DNA from: Prevotella sp.
Lineage (GTDB): Bacteria; Bacteroidota; Bacteroidia; Bacteroidales; Bacteroidaceae
Assembly (NCBI GenBank): GCA_017934525.1
Contig: JAGBJJ010000036.1
Coordinates: 1 to 64,000 of the forward strand
Direction of reading: 5' to 3'
DNA length: 64,000 bases
The position numbers were made by a program, and so were the translations under genes. This document shows, one piece after another, positions 55,963 through 64,000 of this stretch (position 1 is the first letter of the stretch; each line of letters opens with the position of its first letter). A model generated the notes under the pieces. That model was not told the origin of the DNA and did not search any database. It worked only from the letters and a program-made list of their open reading frames with translations.

Positions 55963-58317
55963 TTATGGGTTATCTTGTTCGTTGTGGTCGCCAAACAGGT
56001 CGTCGGCCATGGTCGGTTCGTCGAGTATCTCAATATCTTCGTTGTTCTCCACATGGCAGGGATCGAAGCCGGACGACATCTCAAACACGTCGTCTTGTGA
56101 GTAGTCGAGCCGCTTGTCGGCGTAGACTTGCTTCATGTAGAGTGCAAAGATGGGCAGAGCCATGGATGCGCCTTGTCCTATCGACATGTTGTCGAAGTGA
56201 ATGTCGCGGTCGTCGCCACCCACCCAGCAGCCTGATATGAGGCGCGGGGTGACTCCCATGAACCAAGCGTCGCTGTTGTTGTTGGTCGTGCCGGTCTTGC
56301 CAGCCATCTGTGCCGTGAAATGATATCTGTTGCGCAGACGGCTGCCCGTACCTCCGTCAACCACAGCCTGTAGCATATAGAGCATCTTGTCGGCACTCTC
56401 GCTGCTGATTACTTCGTTGATGCGTGGTGAGAAAGTGGCCACTTCATTACCGTCGCTGTCAACGATGCGTGTCACATACATAGGTGCAGTCCTGATGCCA
56501 TGGTTCACGAAGGCTGAGTAGGCACTCACCATCTCGGCCACCGTGATGTCGCAGGGACCAAGGCAGAGGGCCGGCGAGGCATGTATCTCGGGATTGAGTA
56601 TGCCGTAGCTGTGAAGCAGGTTCAGGAAGGCCTGCGGTGACAGGCGGTGCATCATCAGGTAGGCCGATATCCAGTTGTTCGACTGCTGCAGTCCCCACCT
56701 TAGCGTCACCATCTCGCCATAGCGGGCCCTGCTGCCGTTGCGCGGTGTCCACGGCTGTCCGGCCACATAGTATGTCTCCTGCACGTTGGGCACCAAGTCG
56801 CACGGCGTCATGCCGTCTTGCATGGCCAGCGAGTAAAGGAAGGGCTTGATGGTCGAACCCACCTGTCGGCGTCCCTCTGACGCCATGTCGTAGGCGAAGT
56901 GCGAGAAGTCAAGTCCACCCACATAGGCTTTCACCGCACCGTCTTGCGGACACATGCTGAAGAAGCCTGTACGCAGGAACTTCTTGTAGTAGCGGATGGA
57001 GTCCATGGGGGTCATCAGCGTGTCTATCTCGCCTTTATAGGTGAACAGGTGCATCTCCGTCTTGGTGTTGAACACCTTCATGATTTCGTCATCGCTCATT
57101 CCCTGCTGCTTCAGCACCCGGTAGCGCTCACACTGGCGCACGTTGCGCTGCAGAATCTTGTCGACCTCCTTAGGCGTCAGGTTGTTGGAGTAGGGGGCGT
57201 TCTTTTTCACCCTGTTGGCTTTTTCAAACTCTGGCTGCAGATAGCCCACCACGTGGTCGTAGCATGCCTGTTCGGCATATTTCTGCATGCGCGAGTCGAT
57301 GGTGGTGTAGACCTTCAGTCCGTCGGTATAGATGTTGTAGGGTGTGCCGTCGTGCTTCTTGTTCTTATTGCACCAGCCGAAGAGCGGATCCTGCTGCCAC
57401 GTAATCGAATCCAGGTAGAATTTCACGTAGTTCCACTCAGGATAGTCGGCCCTGCGTGGCTCTTTGGCCATCATGTAGCGGCGCAGAAAATCGCGGAAGT
57501 AGGTGGCTATGCCATCCTTATGGTCATACACGTGGAAGTTTAAGTTAAGGGGCACCTTCACGCAGCTATCATGTTGCGCCTCAGTCAGATATCCAGCTTT
57601 CATCATCTGCCCGAGCACCACGTTTCGGCGCTCTATGGCGCGGTCGGGGAATCGCACAGGGTTGAAGTACGACGGGTTTTTGCAGAGGCCAATCAGCATG
57701 GCCGACTCGGTGGTGGTCAGGTCTGACGGTTCCTTCGAGAAATAGGTTTTGGCGGCAGTCTTGATGCCTACGGCATTGTGCAGGAAGTCGAAGTAGTTGA
57801 GGTACATGGCCACAATCTCGTCTTTGGTGTAGTGGCGCTCCAGCTGTACGGCAATGACCCACTCGATGGGCTTCTGTAGCATACGCTCGGTGGTAGAGTG
57901 GGCCACGTCGCTGAAGAGCTGTTTGGCCAACTGCTGCGTGATGGTCGATCCGCCTCCTGCGTTTTTCTGTCCGAGCAGTCCGCGCTTCACGATGGCGCGC
58001 CCCAGCGCATAGAAGTCTATGCCCGAGTGCTCGTAGAAGCGGACATCCTCGGTGGCCACCAGCGCTTCCACCAGCGAAGGCGCCAGCTGCGAGTAGTCCA
58101 CCATGACGCGGTTCTCGCGGCTCATGCTCCATGTGCCGAGCACTTGCCCGTCGGCCGAGATGACCTGAGTGGCATAGCGGCTAATGGGGTTTTGAAGATC
58201 TTCTATGGGCGGCATGTATCCTACGCGTCCGTCGGCAATGGCCCAGAAGCAGCCAATGGCGGCCAACACGGCCACAGCCAGCGATATCCATAGCGTTCTG
58301 ATCAGTCCTTTTCTCAT
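55963..58317 (-). CDS. class A penicillin-binding protein (PBP1A type)
   Basis: Bifunctional peptidoglycan synthase, 784 residues. A short cytoplasmic start and membrane anchor (about 8-28) are followed by a GT51 domain with catalytic E90 in ATEDVRFYEHSGID, GGGSTITQQLAKQL and KDEIVAMYLNYFDF. The transpeptidase domain has S488 in GSTIKPF, the SxN-type segment in QQSNNWIS, and KTGTTNNNSDAW. The C-terminal tail (about 755-784) is acidic. It is co-transcribed with the thioesterase. Its promoter sits beside the 21-bp GGCC repeats. Confidence 0.96.
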   Translation of the reverse strand: MRKGLIRTLWISLAVAVLAAIGCFWAIADGRVGYMPPIEDLQNPISRYATQVISADGQVLGTWSMSRENRVMVDYSQLAPSLVEALVATEDVRFYEHSGIDFYALGRAIVKRGLLGQKNAGGGSTITQQLAKQLFSDVAHSTTERMLQKPIEWVIAVQLERHYTKDEIVAMYLNYFDFLHNAVGIKTAAKTYFSKEPSDLTTTESAMLIGLCKNPSYFNPVRFPDRAIERRNVVLGQMMKAGYLTEAQHDSCVKVPLNLNFHVYDHKDGIATYFRDFLRRYMMAKEPRRADYPEWNYVKFYLDSITWQQDPLFGWCNKNKKHDGTPYNIYTDGLKVYTTIDSRMQKYAEQACYDHVVGYLQPEFEKANRVKKNAPYSNNLTPKEVDKILQRNVRQCERYRVLKQQGMSDDEIMKVFNTKTEMHLFTYKGEIDTLMTPMDSIRYYKKFLRTGFFSMCPQDGAVKAYVGGLDFSHFAYDMASEGRRQVGSTIKPFLYSLAMQDGMTPCDLVPNVQETYYVAGQPWTPRNGSRARYGEMVTLRWGLQQSNNWISAYLMMHRLSPQAFLNLLHSYGILNPEIHASPALCLGPCDITVAEMVSAYSAFVNHGIRTAPMYVTRIVDSDGNEVATFSPRINEVISSESADKMLYMLQAVVDGGTGSRLRNRYHFTAQMAGKTGTTNNNSDAWFMGVTPRLISGCWVGGDDRDIHFDNMSIGQGASMALPIFALYMKQVYADKRLDYSQDDVFEMSSGFDPCHVENNEDIEILDEPTMADDLFGDHNEQDNP

Positions 58318-58352
58318 CTTTTCCTCGTACTTCGTTTATTGAATTCAAAGGG

Positions 58353-58384
58353 CAAAGGTATGAATAAAATATGATATAAGGAAA
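58353..58384 (-). promoter_or_regulatory. promoter of the PBP gene
   Basis: TTTC (58384-58381; one mismatch), 20 nt, TACCTTTG (58360-58353) on the minus strand, with a leader of about 30 nt. The repeat array starts at the next base upstream (58385). Confidence 0.6.
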
Positions 58385-58446
58385 AATTTTGGCCAAAATT
58401 GTATGAATAATGGCCAAAATTCAATCAATAATGGCTATAATTTGCC
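58385..58446. repeat. three 21-bp-phased GGCC repeats upstream of the PBP promoter
   Basis: GGCC at 58391 and 58412 and GGCT at 58433 are exactly 21 bp apart, each followed by A/T-rich sequence (GGCCAAAATTGTATGAATAA, GGCCAAAATTCAATCAATAA, GGCTATAATTTG). The first lies in a 16-bp perfect palindrome AATTTTGGCCAAAATT (58385-58400). The array abuts the -33 element of the PBP promoter. A related array is at 11429-11490. Confidence 0.65.
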
Positions 58447-58494
58447 GCCAGGGTCCAGCCGCATGCCTGCAATGTCTGCGTTGACGCCTGCTGA

Positions 58495-59193
58495 TTAGTC
58501 TTCCTCGGGGGTAATCAGCTTGTAGCCTTTGCCGTGGATATTGATGATTTCAATCTGCGGATCGTCTTTCAGATGCTTGCGCAACTTGGTGATATACACG
58601 TCCATCGAGCGAGCGTTGAAGTAGTTGTCGTCAATCCAGATGGTCTTCAGGGCGAAGTCGCGCTGCAGAATCTCGTTGGCGTGCGAGCAGAGCAGCGCCA
58701 GCAGCTCGTTCTCCTTGGTGGTGAGCTTCGTTTGCTTCTCGCCGATGGTAAGCAGCTGTTTCTGCGTGTCGAAGGTGAAATTGCCGATGTGGTAGAGCGT
58801 AGACTCCTTGTTCTTCTTGCCGCGCACCCGACGCAGGATGGCCTCAATACGGAACACAAGTTCCTCCATGGAGAAAGGCTTGGTGATATAGTCATCGGCT
58901 CCCAGCTTGAATCCCTCGAGTATATCTTCTTTCAGCGTCTTGGCGGTGAGGAAGATGATGGGTATTTCTGCGTTGGCCGTGCGTATTTCCTGCGCCAGGG
59001 TGAAGCCGTCTTTCTTGGGCATCATCACATCGAGCACACAAATGTCGAACTTGGTCTTCAGGAAGGCTTTAAAGCCAGCCTCGCCGTCGGGACACAGTTC
59101 TGCCTCATAGCCCTTAGCAGCCAGATACTCACGGAGCAGCATGCCGAGGTTTTCGTCGTCCTCGCAAAGCAAGATTTTGAGTTTGTCTTCCAT
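58495..59193 (-). CDS. OmpR-family response regulator (RprY-like)
   Basis: DNA-binding regulator, 232 residues from the ATG at 59193; the frame is open to 59262 but the family begins here (MEDKLKILLCEDDENLG). The receiver domain has acidic E11, D12 and D13, phosphoacceptor D55 in CVLDVMMPKKDG, and the conserved T/K in FLTAKT and DYITKPF. The C-terminal winged helix (about 135-228) includes LTTKENELLALLCSHAN and SMDVYITKLRKHLKDDP. It is paired with the histidine kinase upstream. Resembles RprY of Bacteroides. Targets unknown. Confidence 0.93.
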   Translation of the reverse strand: MEDKLKILLCEDDENLGMLLREYLAAKGYEAELCPDGEAGFKAFLKTKFDICVLDVMMPKKDGFTLAQEIRTANAEIPIIFLTAKTLKEDILEGFKLGADDYITKPFSMEELVFRIEAILRRVRGKKNKESTLYHIGNFTFDTQKQLLTIGEKQTKLTTKENELLALLCSHANEILQRDFALKTIWIDDNYFNARSMDVYITKLRKHLKDDPQIEIINIHGKGYKLITPEED

Positions 59194-59303
59194 ATTTATC
59201 GTTACTCCCGCTGCCCTTGCATTTGTTGGGGGCAGTGCCCGTCGGTTAGTGGGAGTTGTCATGACAGGCGGGTTGTTATTACTTATCTTGTCTGATATTT
59301 GGT

Positions 59304-60860
59304 TTAATCCTCTTTCAGCATGGGCAGGCTCACCGTAAACTTAGTGCCTTTGCCCAGCTCGCTCTCGCATTTGATGTCGCCGTCGTGCAGATTGATAATC
59401 TTCTTCACGTAGGCCAGTCCGAGGCCGAAGCCTTTCACGTCGTGCACGTTGCCCGTATGCACGCGGTAGAACTTGTCGAAGATTTTCTTCACGTTCTCGC
59501 GCTTGATGCCCAAGCCGTTGTCGGAGATGGAGAAACACAGGCGGTCAGCTTCATTCCATGTGCGTATATTGATGTTCACCGGCTGGTCGGGCTTGCGATA
59601 TTTCACGGCATTGTCAAGCAGGTTGGTGATGGCATTCTGGAAGTGCACCTCGTCTACGTAGATGGCTGAGTCTACGGCCTCTATCTCTGTGTATATCTTG
59701 CCGCCGGTGTGCTCCACGCGCAGGGAGAACGAGCCGGCAATCTGTTCCAGCAGCTCGTTGAGGTCGAGGTCTTTCTTCTTGAATGAGGCCGTCTTGCGGT
59801 CGAACATCGACATCTGCAGCACCTTTTCCACCAGGAAGCGCAAGCGCTTCGACTCGTCGTTGATGACGCCTCCCAGGTGTTTCTGCATCTGCGGGCTTTT
59901 CACCACGGCATCGTCGTTGAGCATCTGTGCTGCCAGCGAGATGCTTGATATGGGTGTCTTCAGCTCGTGGGTCATGTTGTTGATGAAGTCGTTCTTTATT
60001 TCCGTGTAGCGCTTCTGCCTGTAGATGACCACGATGGTGAAGATGAACGTGATGAGCAGCACCAAGGTAAAGATGACGGCGGGAATCATGAAGCGCACAC
60101 TCGAGAAGATGTATGAGCTCATGTCGGGGAAGTGTATCTTCACGATGCCCATCTTCGACGAGGGGTCGTTGCGAAAGAGTGTCTGCGTGTAACTTATCTC
60201 GTCGCCTTCGTCGGTGTAGTCAGGACAGCGGTACACCTCGCGCCCGTCGGCTGTAGTCACGGTGAAGTGGTAGGGTATGTTGATGCCGTTGTTGAGCAAC
60301 TCGTTGCGTATGTCCTGGTCGAGCAACTTGAAGTTGACGCGCTCTTTCAGGGGTTTGTCGCTGGCGGTGTAGAGTATGTTGTACACCACCTCGTCGAGCA
60401 GGGCTTTCTGGTAGACATAGCGGTTTCTCACAATCTCTTGCAGTGACTTAGTGGCTTCTGAGTTGGAGCGCTTGTCGGTTCGCATAATCATGGCCTTAGG
60501 TATGGAGGCGGGCTTAGTGGTGAAGGTCTTCAGCTCGAAGGCCGAGTAGGTAGTGCCGTCGTCAGACGAAACGGCAAACTGGTGGGCATGCTGAATGGAA
60601 CCGTCGAGACCGTTGACAATGACAGAGTCTTGCTTGAATGCCCTGCGCTCCACCTCGTTGACATCTTTTTCCAGATAGCGGAGCGTCTCGTTCATCTCCA
60701 AATTACGCGAGGCTTGGTAGAGGCTGCGTGTGACGCTCTCGTCGAACTGCTCTTTTTTCATCTTTGCCATCTCCTCTATATAAGAGAGCTGCAGCAGGAG
60801 CAGTCCTAAGAATGAGAAGCCCATCACGAAGGCTATGGTCCATATAGTGGTTTTCTTCAT
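59304..60860 (-). CDS. sensor histidine kinase (RprX-like)
   Basis: 518 residues from the ATG at 60860. Two membrane helices (about 5-26 and 256-280) flank a periplasmic sensor region of about 230 residues. The cytoplasmic part has the phosphoacceptor H298 in NNMTHELKTPISS, then the ATPase domain with N box (AITNLLDNAVKY), G1 (ISDNGLGI), F box (KIFDKFYRV) and G2 (GFGLGLAYVKKI). Typical hybrid-free class I kinase. It lies 111 bp upstream of its regulator and is probably co-transcribed. Resembles RprX of Bacteroides. Confidence 0.93.
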   Translation of the reverse strand: MKKTTIWTIAFVMGFSFLGLLLLQLSYIEEMAKMKKEQFDESVTRSLYQASRNLEMNETLRYLEKDVNEVERRAFKQDSVIVNGLDGSIQHAHQFAVSSDDGTTYSAFELKTFTTKPASIPKAMIMRTDKRSNSEATKSLQEIVRNRYVYQKALLDEVVYNILYTASDKPLKERVNFKLLDQDIRNELLNNGINIPYHFTVTTADGREVYRCPDYTDEGDEISYTQTLFRNDPSSKMGIVKIHFPDMSSYIFSSVRFMIPAVIFTLVLLITFIFTIVVIYRQKRYTEIKNDFINNMTHELKTPISSISLAAQMLNDDAVVKSPQMQKHLGGVINDESKRLRFLVEKVLQMSMFDRKTASFKKKDLDLNELLEQIAGSFSLRVEHTGGKIYTEIEAVDSAIYVDEVHFQNAITNLLDNAVKYRKPDQPVNINIRTWNEADRLCFSISDNGLGIKRENVKKIFDKFYRVHTGNVHDVKGFGLGLAYVKKIINLHDGDIKCESELGKGTKFTVSLPMLKED

Positions 60861-60884
60861 CTCTGATTTGCAATTAAATTGCTG

Positions 60885-60892
60885 CAAAGATA
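60885..60892 (-). promoter_or_regulatory. -7 element of the two-component operon
   Basis: TATCTTTG on the minus strand, 25 bp before the kinase ATG. The closest TTTG (60912-60909) is 16 nt away, shorter than usual. It overlaps the longer frame, supporting the start at 60860. Confidence 0.5.
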
Positions 60893-61000
60893 CTGATTAT
60901 GTGAAAAACAAACCGTATTTTAGTTAATTATTTCCGTTAATTTTAACGATATTAACAGAAGGTGTCTATTTTGATTCATTATTTTTAATCATTTTATTGC

Positions 61001-61033
61001 AAAAGAGGAATCACTTCAGCCGAAGTGCTTCCT
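61001..61033 (-). terminator. terminator of carB
   Basis: On the minus strand AGGAAGCACTTC pairs with GAAGTGATTCCT (61033-61022 with 61017-61006) around a GGCT loop, followed by CTTTTGC. It is 24 bp after the carB stop. One mismatch in the stem. Confidence 0.78.
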
Positions 61034-61056
61034 GTTTCTGCCGGCGTGCAGGTTGC

Positions 61057-64000
61057 TCAGGAGTTGAATTCCTGCCAGCTCTTAATTTTGATGTCGGCCA
61101 GTTGCATGGTGGTGAAAGCTTCTATGAAAGCCTTGGCCAGACGCGAGTTGGTCATTAGGGGCGTGTTGTGATCAATGGCAGCGCGGCGAATGCGGTAGCC
61201 GTTGGTCAACTCGCGCATGGTGTGGTTCTTGGGCACGTTGACCACCAGGTCGAAGCGATGCTGTGCTATCAGCGAGAGCACATTGTTGGCCTTATCTTCG
61301 TCAGGCCAACTGACGGGCGTGACCGCCACACCGTTTTCCTCGAAGAAGCAGGCTGTACCATGGGTAGCAAACACCTTGTAACCCATCTTCACCAAACGGC
61401 GGGCTCCTTCAAGCAGCGCCACCTTTCCTTTGGCATCGCCCGACGAGATAAGCACTGCACCGCCTTTGCGCGGCAGGTGGTAGCCGGTAGCCATGAGCGC
61501 GTTGAGCAGTGCCTCGTGGAGATCGTCGCCCAGACAGCCCACCTCGCCGGTCGATGACATGTCGACTCCCAGCACAGGGTTGGCGTTTTGCAGGCGGGCA
61601 AACGAGAACTGGCTTGCCTTGACGCCAATGCGGTCGATGTCGAACTCGTTCCTGCTGGGGCGTGTGTAGTCGGCGCCAAGCATGATGCGGGTGGCCGTGT
61701 CGATGAAGTTGCGCTTCAGGATTTTCGATACAAAGGGGAAGGAGCGACTGGCACGCAGGTTACATTCAATGACCTTCACCGCGCGGTTCTTGGCCAGAAA
61801 CTGTATGTTGAAGGGGCCCGAGATATTCAGTTCCGTTGCAATCCGGCGTGCAATCTTCTTAATTTGGCGTATGGTGGAGAAATAGATGTGCTGAGCGGGA
61901 AACACCATCGTGGCGTCGCCCGAATGCACGCCGGCATACTCTATGTGCTCAGAGATGGCATATTCCACAATGTCGCCTTTGTCGGCCACGGCGTCGAACT
62001 CTATCTCCTTCGTGTCTTGCATGAACTGGCTCACCACGACGGGAAACTCCTTCGACACCTCGGTGGCCATGCCGAGGAAGCGGCGCAGCTCCTCTTCGTC
62101 GTAGCATACGTTCATGGCAGCGCCAGAGAGTACATACGACGGGCGTACCAAGACAGGGTAGCCCACATCGGCCACAAAGGTCTTGATATCGTCAAACGAC
62201 GTCAGGGCGCGCCAGGCCGGCTGGTCGATGCCCAGTTTGTCGAGCATGGCCGAGAACTTGTCGCGGTTCTCTGCCCGGTCGATGTCTACAGGCGACGTGC
62301 CAAGCACCTTGACGGCTTGCCGATGCAGCTTCATGGCCAGGTTGTTGGGTATCTGTCCGCCAACCGCCACGATGACCCCGTCAGGGCGCTCCAGGTCTAT
62401 GATGTCGAGCACACGTTCCAGCGACAGCTCGTCGAAGTAGAGGCGGTCGCACATGTCGTAGTCGGTAGATACGGTTTCGGGGTTGTAGTTGATCATGACA
62501 GCCTGGTAGCCATGCTGGCGTGCCGTTTCGATGGCGTTGACCGAGCACCAGTCGAACTCCACGCTTGAACCTATGCGGTAGGCTCCGGAGCCAAGCACCG
62601 CCACTGACTTTCCCACGCGATGGTAGTCTATGTCATGGCGGGCTTTGTACGTATGGGTGTTGCCTTCGCCGAAAGCCGGTGTGTGGCTGTAGGTAAGATA
62701 TAGGTAGTTGGTCTGTTCTGGGTGCTCAGAGGCTACGGTGGGTATGCGCTTCACCGACGGGAGTATGCCTTTCAGCTTGCGGTATTCACGCACCTCGATG
62801 TTCTCTTCTTCCATGTTGGTCGCAGTGTGTTTAATCACAAACCGCGCTATCTGGAAGTCGCTGAACCCCGCCTGTTTTGCTTCCAGCAGCAAATTGTCGG
62901 GAATGTCGTTTAGATTGTTGAATTTCAATAGCTTATGCTCTATATCTACGATACGTCTGAGTCGTTTCAGAAACCATGAGTCAATTTTTGTAAGCGCCTC
63001 AAGACGCTCCACGCTGTAGCCGTCTTCAAGGGCCTGTGCTATGGCAAAGATGCGCATGTCGGTAGGGTTCTGCAGAACGTCGTCAAGATTGTCGAAGCGC
63101 GTATGCAGATTGCCCACAAAGCCGTGCATGCCCTGTCCGATCATGCGGAGTCCCTTTTGTATTATCTCTTCGAAAGAACGTCCTATCGACATGACTTCGC
63201 CCACCGACTTCATCGACGAGCCGATGCGTCGGCTGACGCCAGCAAACTTATTGAGGTCCCAGCGCGGAATCTTGCAGATCATATAGTCGAGCTGCGGAGC
63301 CACGTAGGCAGACGCCGAGGTACCCATTTGCCCGATTTGGTCGAGCGTGTAGCCGAGCGCTATCTTTGCCGCCACGAAAGCCAGCGGATAGCCGGTGGCC
63401 TTCGAGGCTAATGCCGACGAGCGGCTCAGTCGGGCGTTGACTTCAATGATGCGATAGTCGTTGGTCTGAGCATTGAAGGCAAACTGGATGTTACACTCGC
63501 CCACGATGCCGAGATGTCGCACGCACCTCACGGCGATATCTTGCAGCATCTGCACTTGCTCTTCAGCCAGCGTGCAGATGGGAGCCACCACAATCGATTC
63601 GCCCGTGTGGATGCCCAGCGGGTCGAAGTTCTCCATCGAGGCCACCGTGAAGCAGCGGTCGCTGACATCGCGAATACACTCAAACTCTATCTCTTTCCAT
63701 CCTTTCAGACTCTCTTCCACCAAAATCTGCGGTGCGAAGGTGAAGGCACTCTCGGCCAGCGCAGCAAAAGCCGCTTCGTCTGCACAGATACCACTGCCCA
63801 AACCGCCCAGGGCATAGGCCGATCTGATCATCACCGGATAGCCTATAGCCTGGGCGGCACGCAAGGCGTCAGCCATGTTTTCCACGGCATGGCTGACGGG
63901 GGTCTTCAGCTCAATCTCGTTGAGCTTCTCTACGAAGAGATGGCGGTCTTCTGTGTTCATGATGGCTTCCACGCTTGTGCCCAGCACCTCAACGCCGTAG
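61057..64000 (-). CDS. carB: carbamoyl-phosphate synthase large subunit, truncated by the window edge
   Basis: Makes carbamoyl phosphate from bicarbonate, ammonia and ATP for pyrimidines and arginine. The frame stays open to the edge, so about 980 of roughly 1070 residues are visible and the N-terminal part is missing. The end of the first ATP-grasp domain (RSAYALGGLGSGI, VEESLKGWKEIEFECIRD, VNARLSRSSALASKATGYPLA), the oligomerisation region, the complete second ATP-grasp domain (VRPSYVLSGAAMNV, IECNLRASRSFPFVSK) and the C-terminal allosteric domain (YKVFATHGTACFFEENGV, NVPKNHT) are intact. An internal GTG at 63987 is not the start. Confidence 0.97.
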   Translation of the reverse strand, partial: YGVEVLGTSVEAIMNTEDRHLFVEKLNEIELKTPVSHAVENMADALRAAQAIGYPVMIRSAYALGGLGSGICADEAAFAALAESAFTFAPQILVEESLKGWKEIEFECIRDVSDRCFTVASMENFDPLGIHTGESIVVAPICTLAEEQVQMLQDIAVRCVRHLGIVGECNIQFAFNAQTNDYRIIEVNARLSRSSALASKATGYPLAFVAAKIALGYTLDQIGQMGTSASAYVAPQLDYMICKIPRWDLNKFAGVSRRIGSSMKSVGEVMSIGRSFEEIIQKGLRMIGQGMHGFVGNLHTRFDNLDDVLQNPTDMRIFAIAQALEDGYSVERLEALTKIDSWFLKRLRRIVDIEHKLLKFNNLNDIPDNLLLEAKQAGFSDFQIARFVIKHTATNMEEENIEVREYRKLKGILPSVKRIPTVASEHPEQTNYLYLTYSHTPAFGEGNTHTYKARHDIDYHRVGKSVAVLGSGAYRIGSSVEFDWCSVNAIETARQHGYQAVMINYNPETVSTDYDMCDRLYFDELSLERVLDIIDLERPDGVIVAVGGQIPNNLAMKLHRQAVKVLGTSPVDIDRAENRDKFSAMLDKLGIDQPAWRALTSFDDIKTFVADVGYPVLVRPSYVLSGAAMNVCYDEEELRRFLGMATEVSKEFPVVVSQFMQDTKEIEFDAVADKGDIVEYAISEHIEYAGVHSGDATMVFPAQHIYFSTIRQIKKIARRIATELNISGPFNIQFLAKNRAVKVIECNLRASRSFPFVSKILKRNFIDTATRIMLGADYTRPSRNEFDIDRIGVKASQFSFARLQNANPVLGVDMSSTGEVGCLGDDLHEALLNALMATGYHLPRKGGAVLISSGDAKGKVALLEGARRLVKMGYKVFATHGTACFFEENGVAVTPVSWPDEDKANNVLSLIAQHRFDLVVNVPKNHTMRELTNGYRIRRAAIDHNTPLMTNSRLAKAFIEAFTTMQLADIKIKSWQEFNS

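Noticed and set aside
61588..62568. 326-codon open frame antisense to carB
   Set aside because: Lies wholly inside well-conserved carB; no promoter or motifs of its own.

Overview
The window looks like a core chromosomal segment of a Bacteroidota member close to Prevotella (order Bacteroidales, family Prevotellaceae). Three observations support this. Promoters have the Bacteroidota form TTTG-N19/20-TAnnTTTG, which I find upstream of a dozen genes on both strands. Start codons are preceded by A/T-rich leaders without obvious Shine-Dalgarno motifs. The gene families are typical of the group: GldB-like lipoprotein, DUF4491, DUF4861, a lamin-tail/OadG fusion, S9 dipeptidyl peptidases, and S16 with a long C-terminal tail. 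Species cannot be fixed from the sequence alone. I see no prophage, insertion sequence, CRISPR array, tRNA or rRNA gene.

Layout. 1-212: a minus-strand promoter drives a foldable transcript that leaves the window. 370-8.6 kb (+): valS, a YidE/AspT-type transporter, three subunits of a sodium-pumping biotin decarboxylase (OadG-like, biotin carrier, beta), an MltF-like lytic transglycosylase and a GlcNAc-kinase-like protein. 9.4-13.5 kb: rhamnose mutarotase, a family 2 glycosyltransferase, rpsP, a neutral zinc metallopeptidase and a phytase-esterase-like exported protein. 13.5-18.4 kb: secreted GH2 beta-galactosidase diverging from uxaB (tagaturonate reductase). 18.4-25.6 kb (-): rlmH operon, a GH25 lysozyme with MORN-like repeats, and the galactose operon galM-MFS-galK. 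25.6-33.2 kb (-): grpE-dnaJ-folC, an asymmetric ABC-F ATPase, a thioredoxin/hydrolase fusion and radA. 33.4-41.1 kb (+): a substrate-binding lipoprotein, a TPR protein, DPP IV and a GH105-DUF4861 enzyme. 41.1-47.2 kb: DUF4861 protein, GldB-like lipoprotein, radical SAM protein, a PLD-family synthase, and kdsD/kdsA. 47.4-54.3 kb: a small beta-barrel, patatin, two paralogous MFS carriers and an S9 peptidase. 54.5-64 kb: GH25 lysozyme, acyl-ACP thioesterase, class A PBP, a RprX/RprY-like two-component system, and carB, cut by the window edge.

How they work together. Carbohydrate genes (beta-galactosidase, galM/transporter/galK, GH105, rhamnose mutarotase, tagaturonate reductase) point to use of pectin and galactan side chains. 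DPP IV and a second S9 peptidase next to two MFSD1-like carriers point to dipeptide feeding. A third theme is the cell envelope: lytic transglycosylase, two GH25 lysozymes, class A PBP, KDO synthesis, a PLD-type phospholipid enzyme and patatin.

No obviously new multi-gene system is present. The most unusual items are: two arrays of 21-bp-phased GGCC repeats, one directly upstream of the PBP promoter; the structured RNA at the left edge; a membrane carrier with a 60-residue insertion that looks like two extra helices; an ABC-F protein with one complete and one dead composite site; and several domain fusions.
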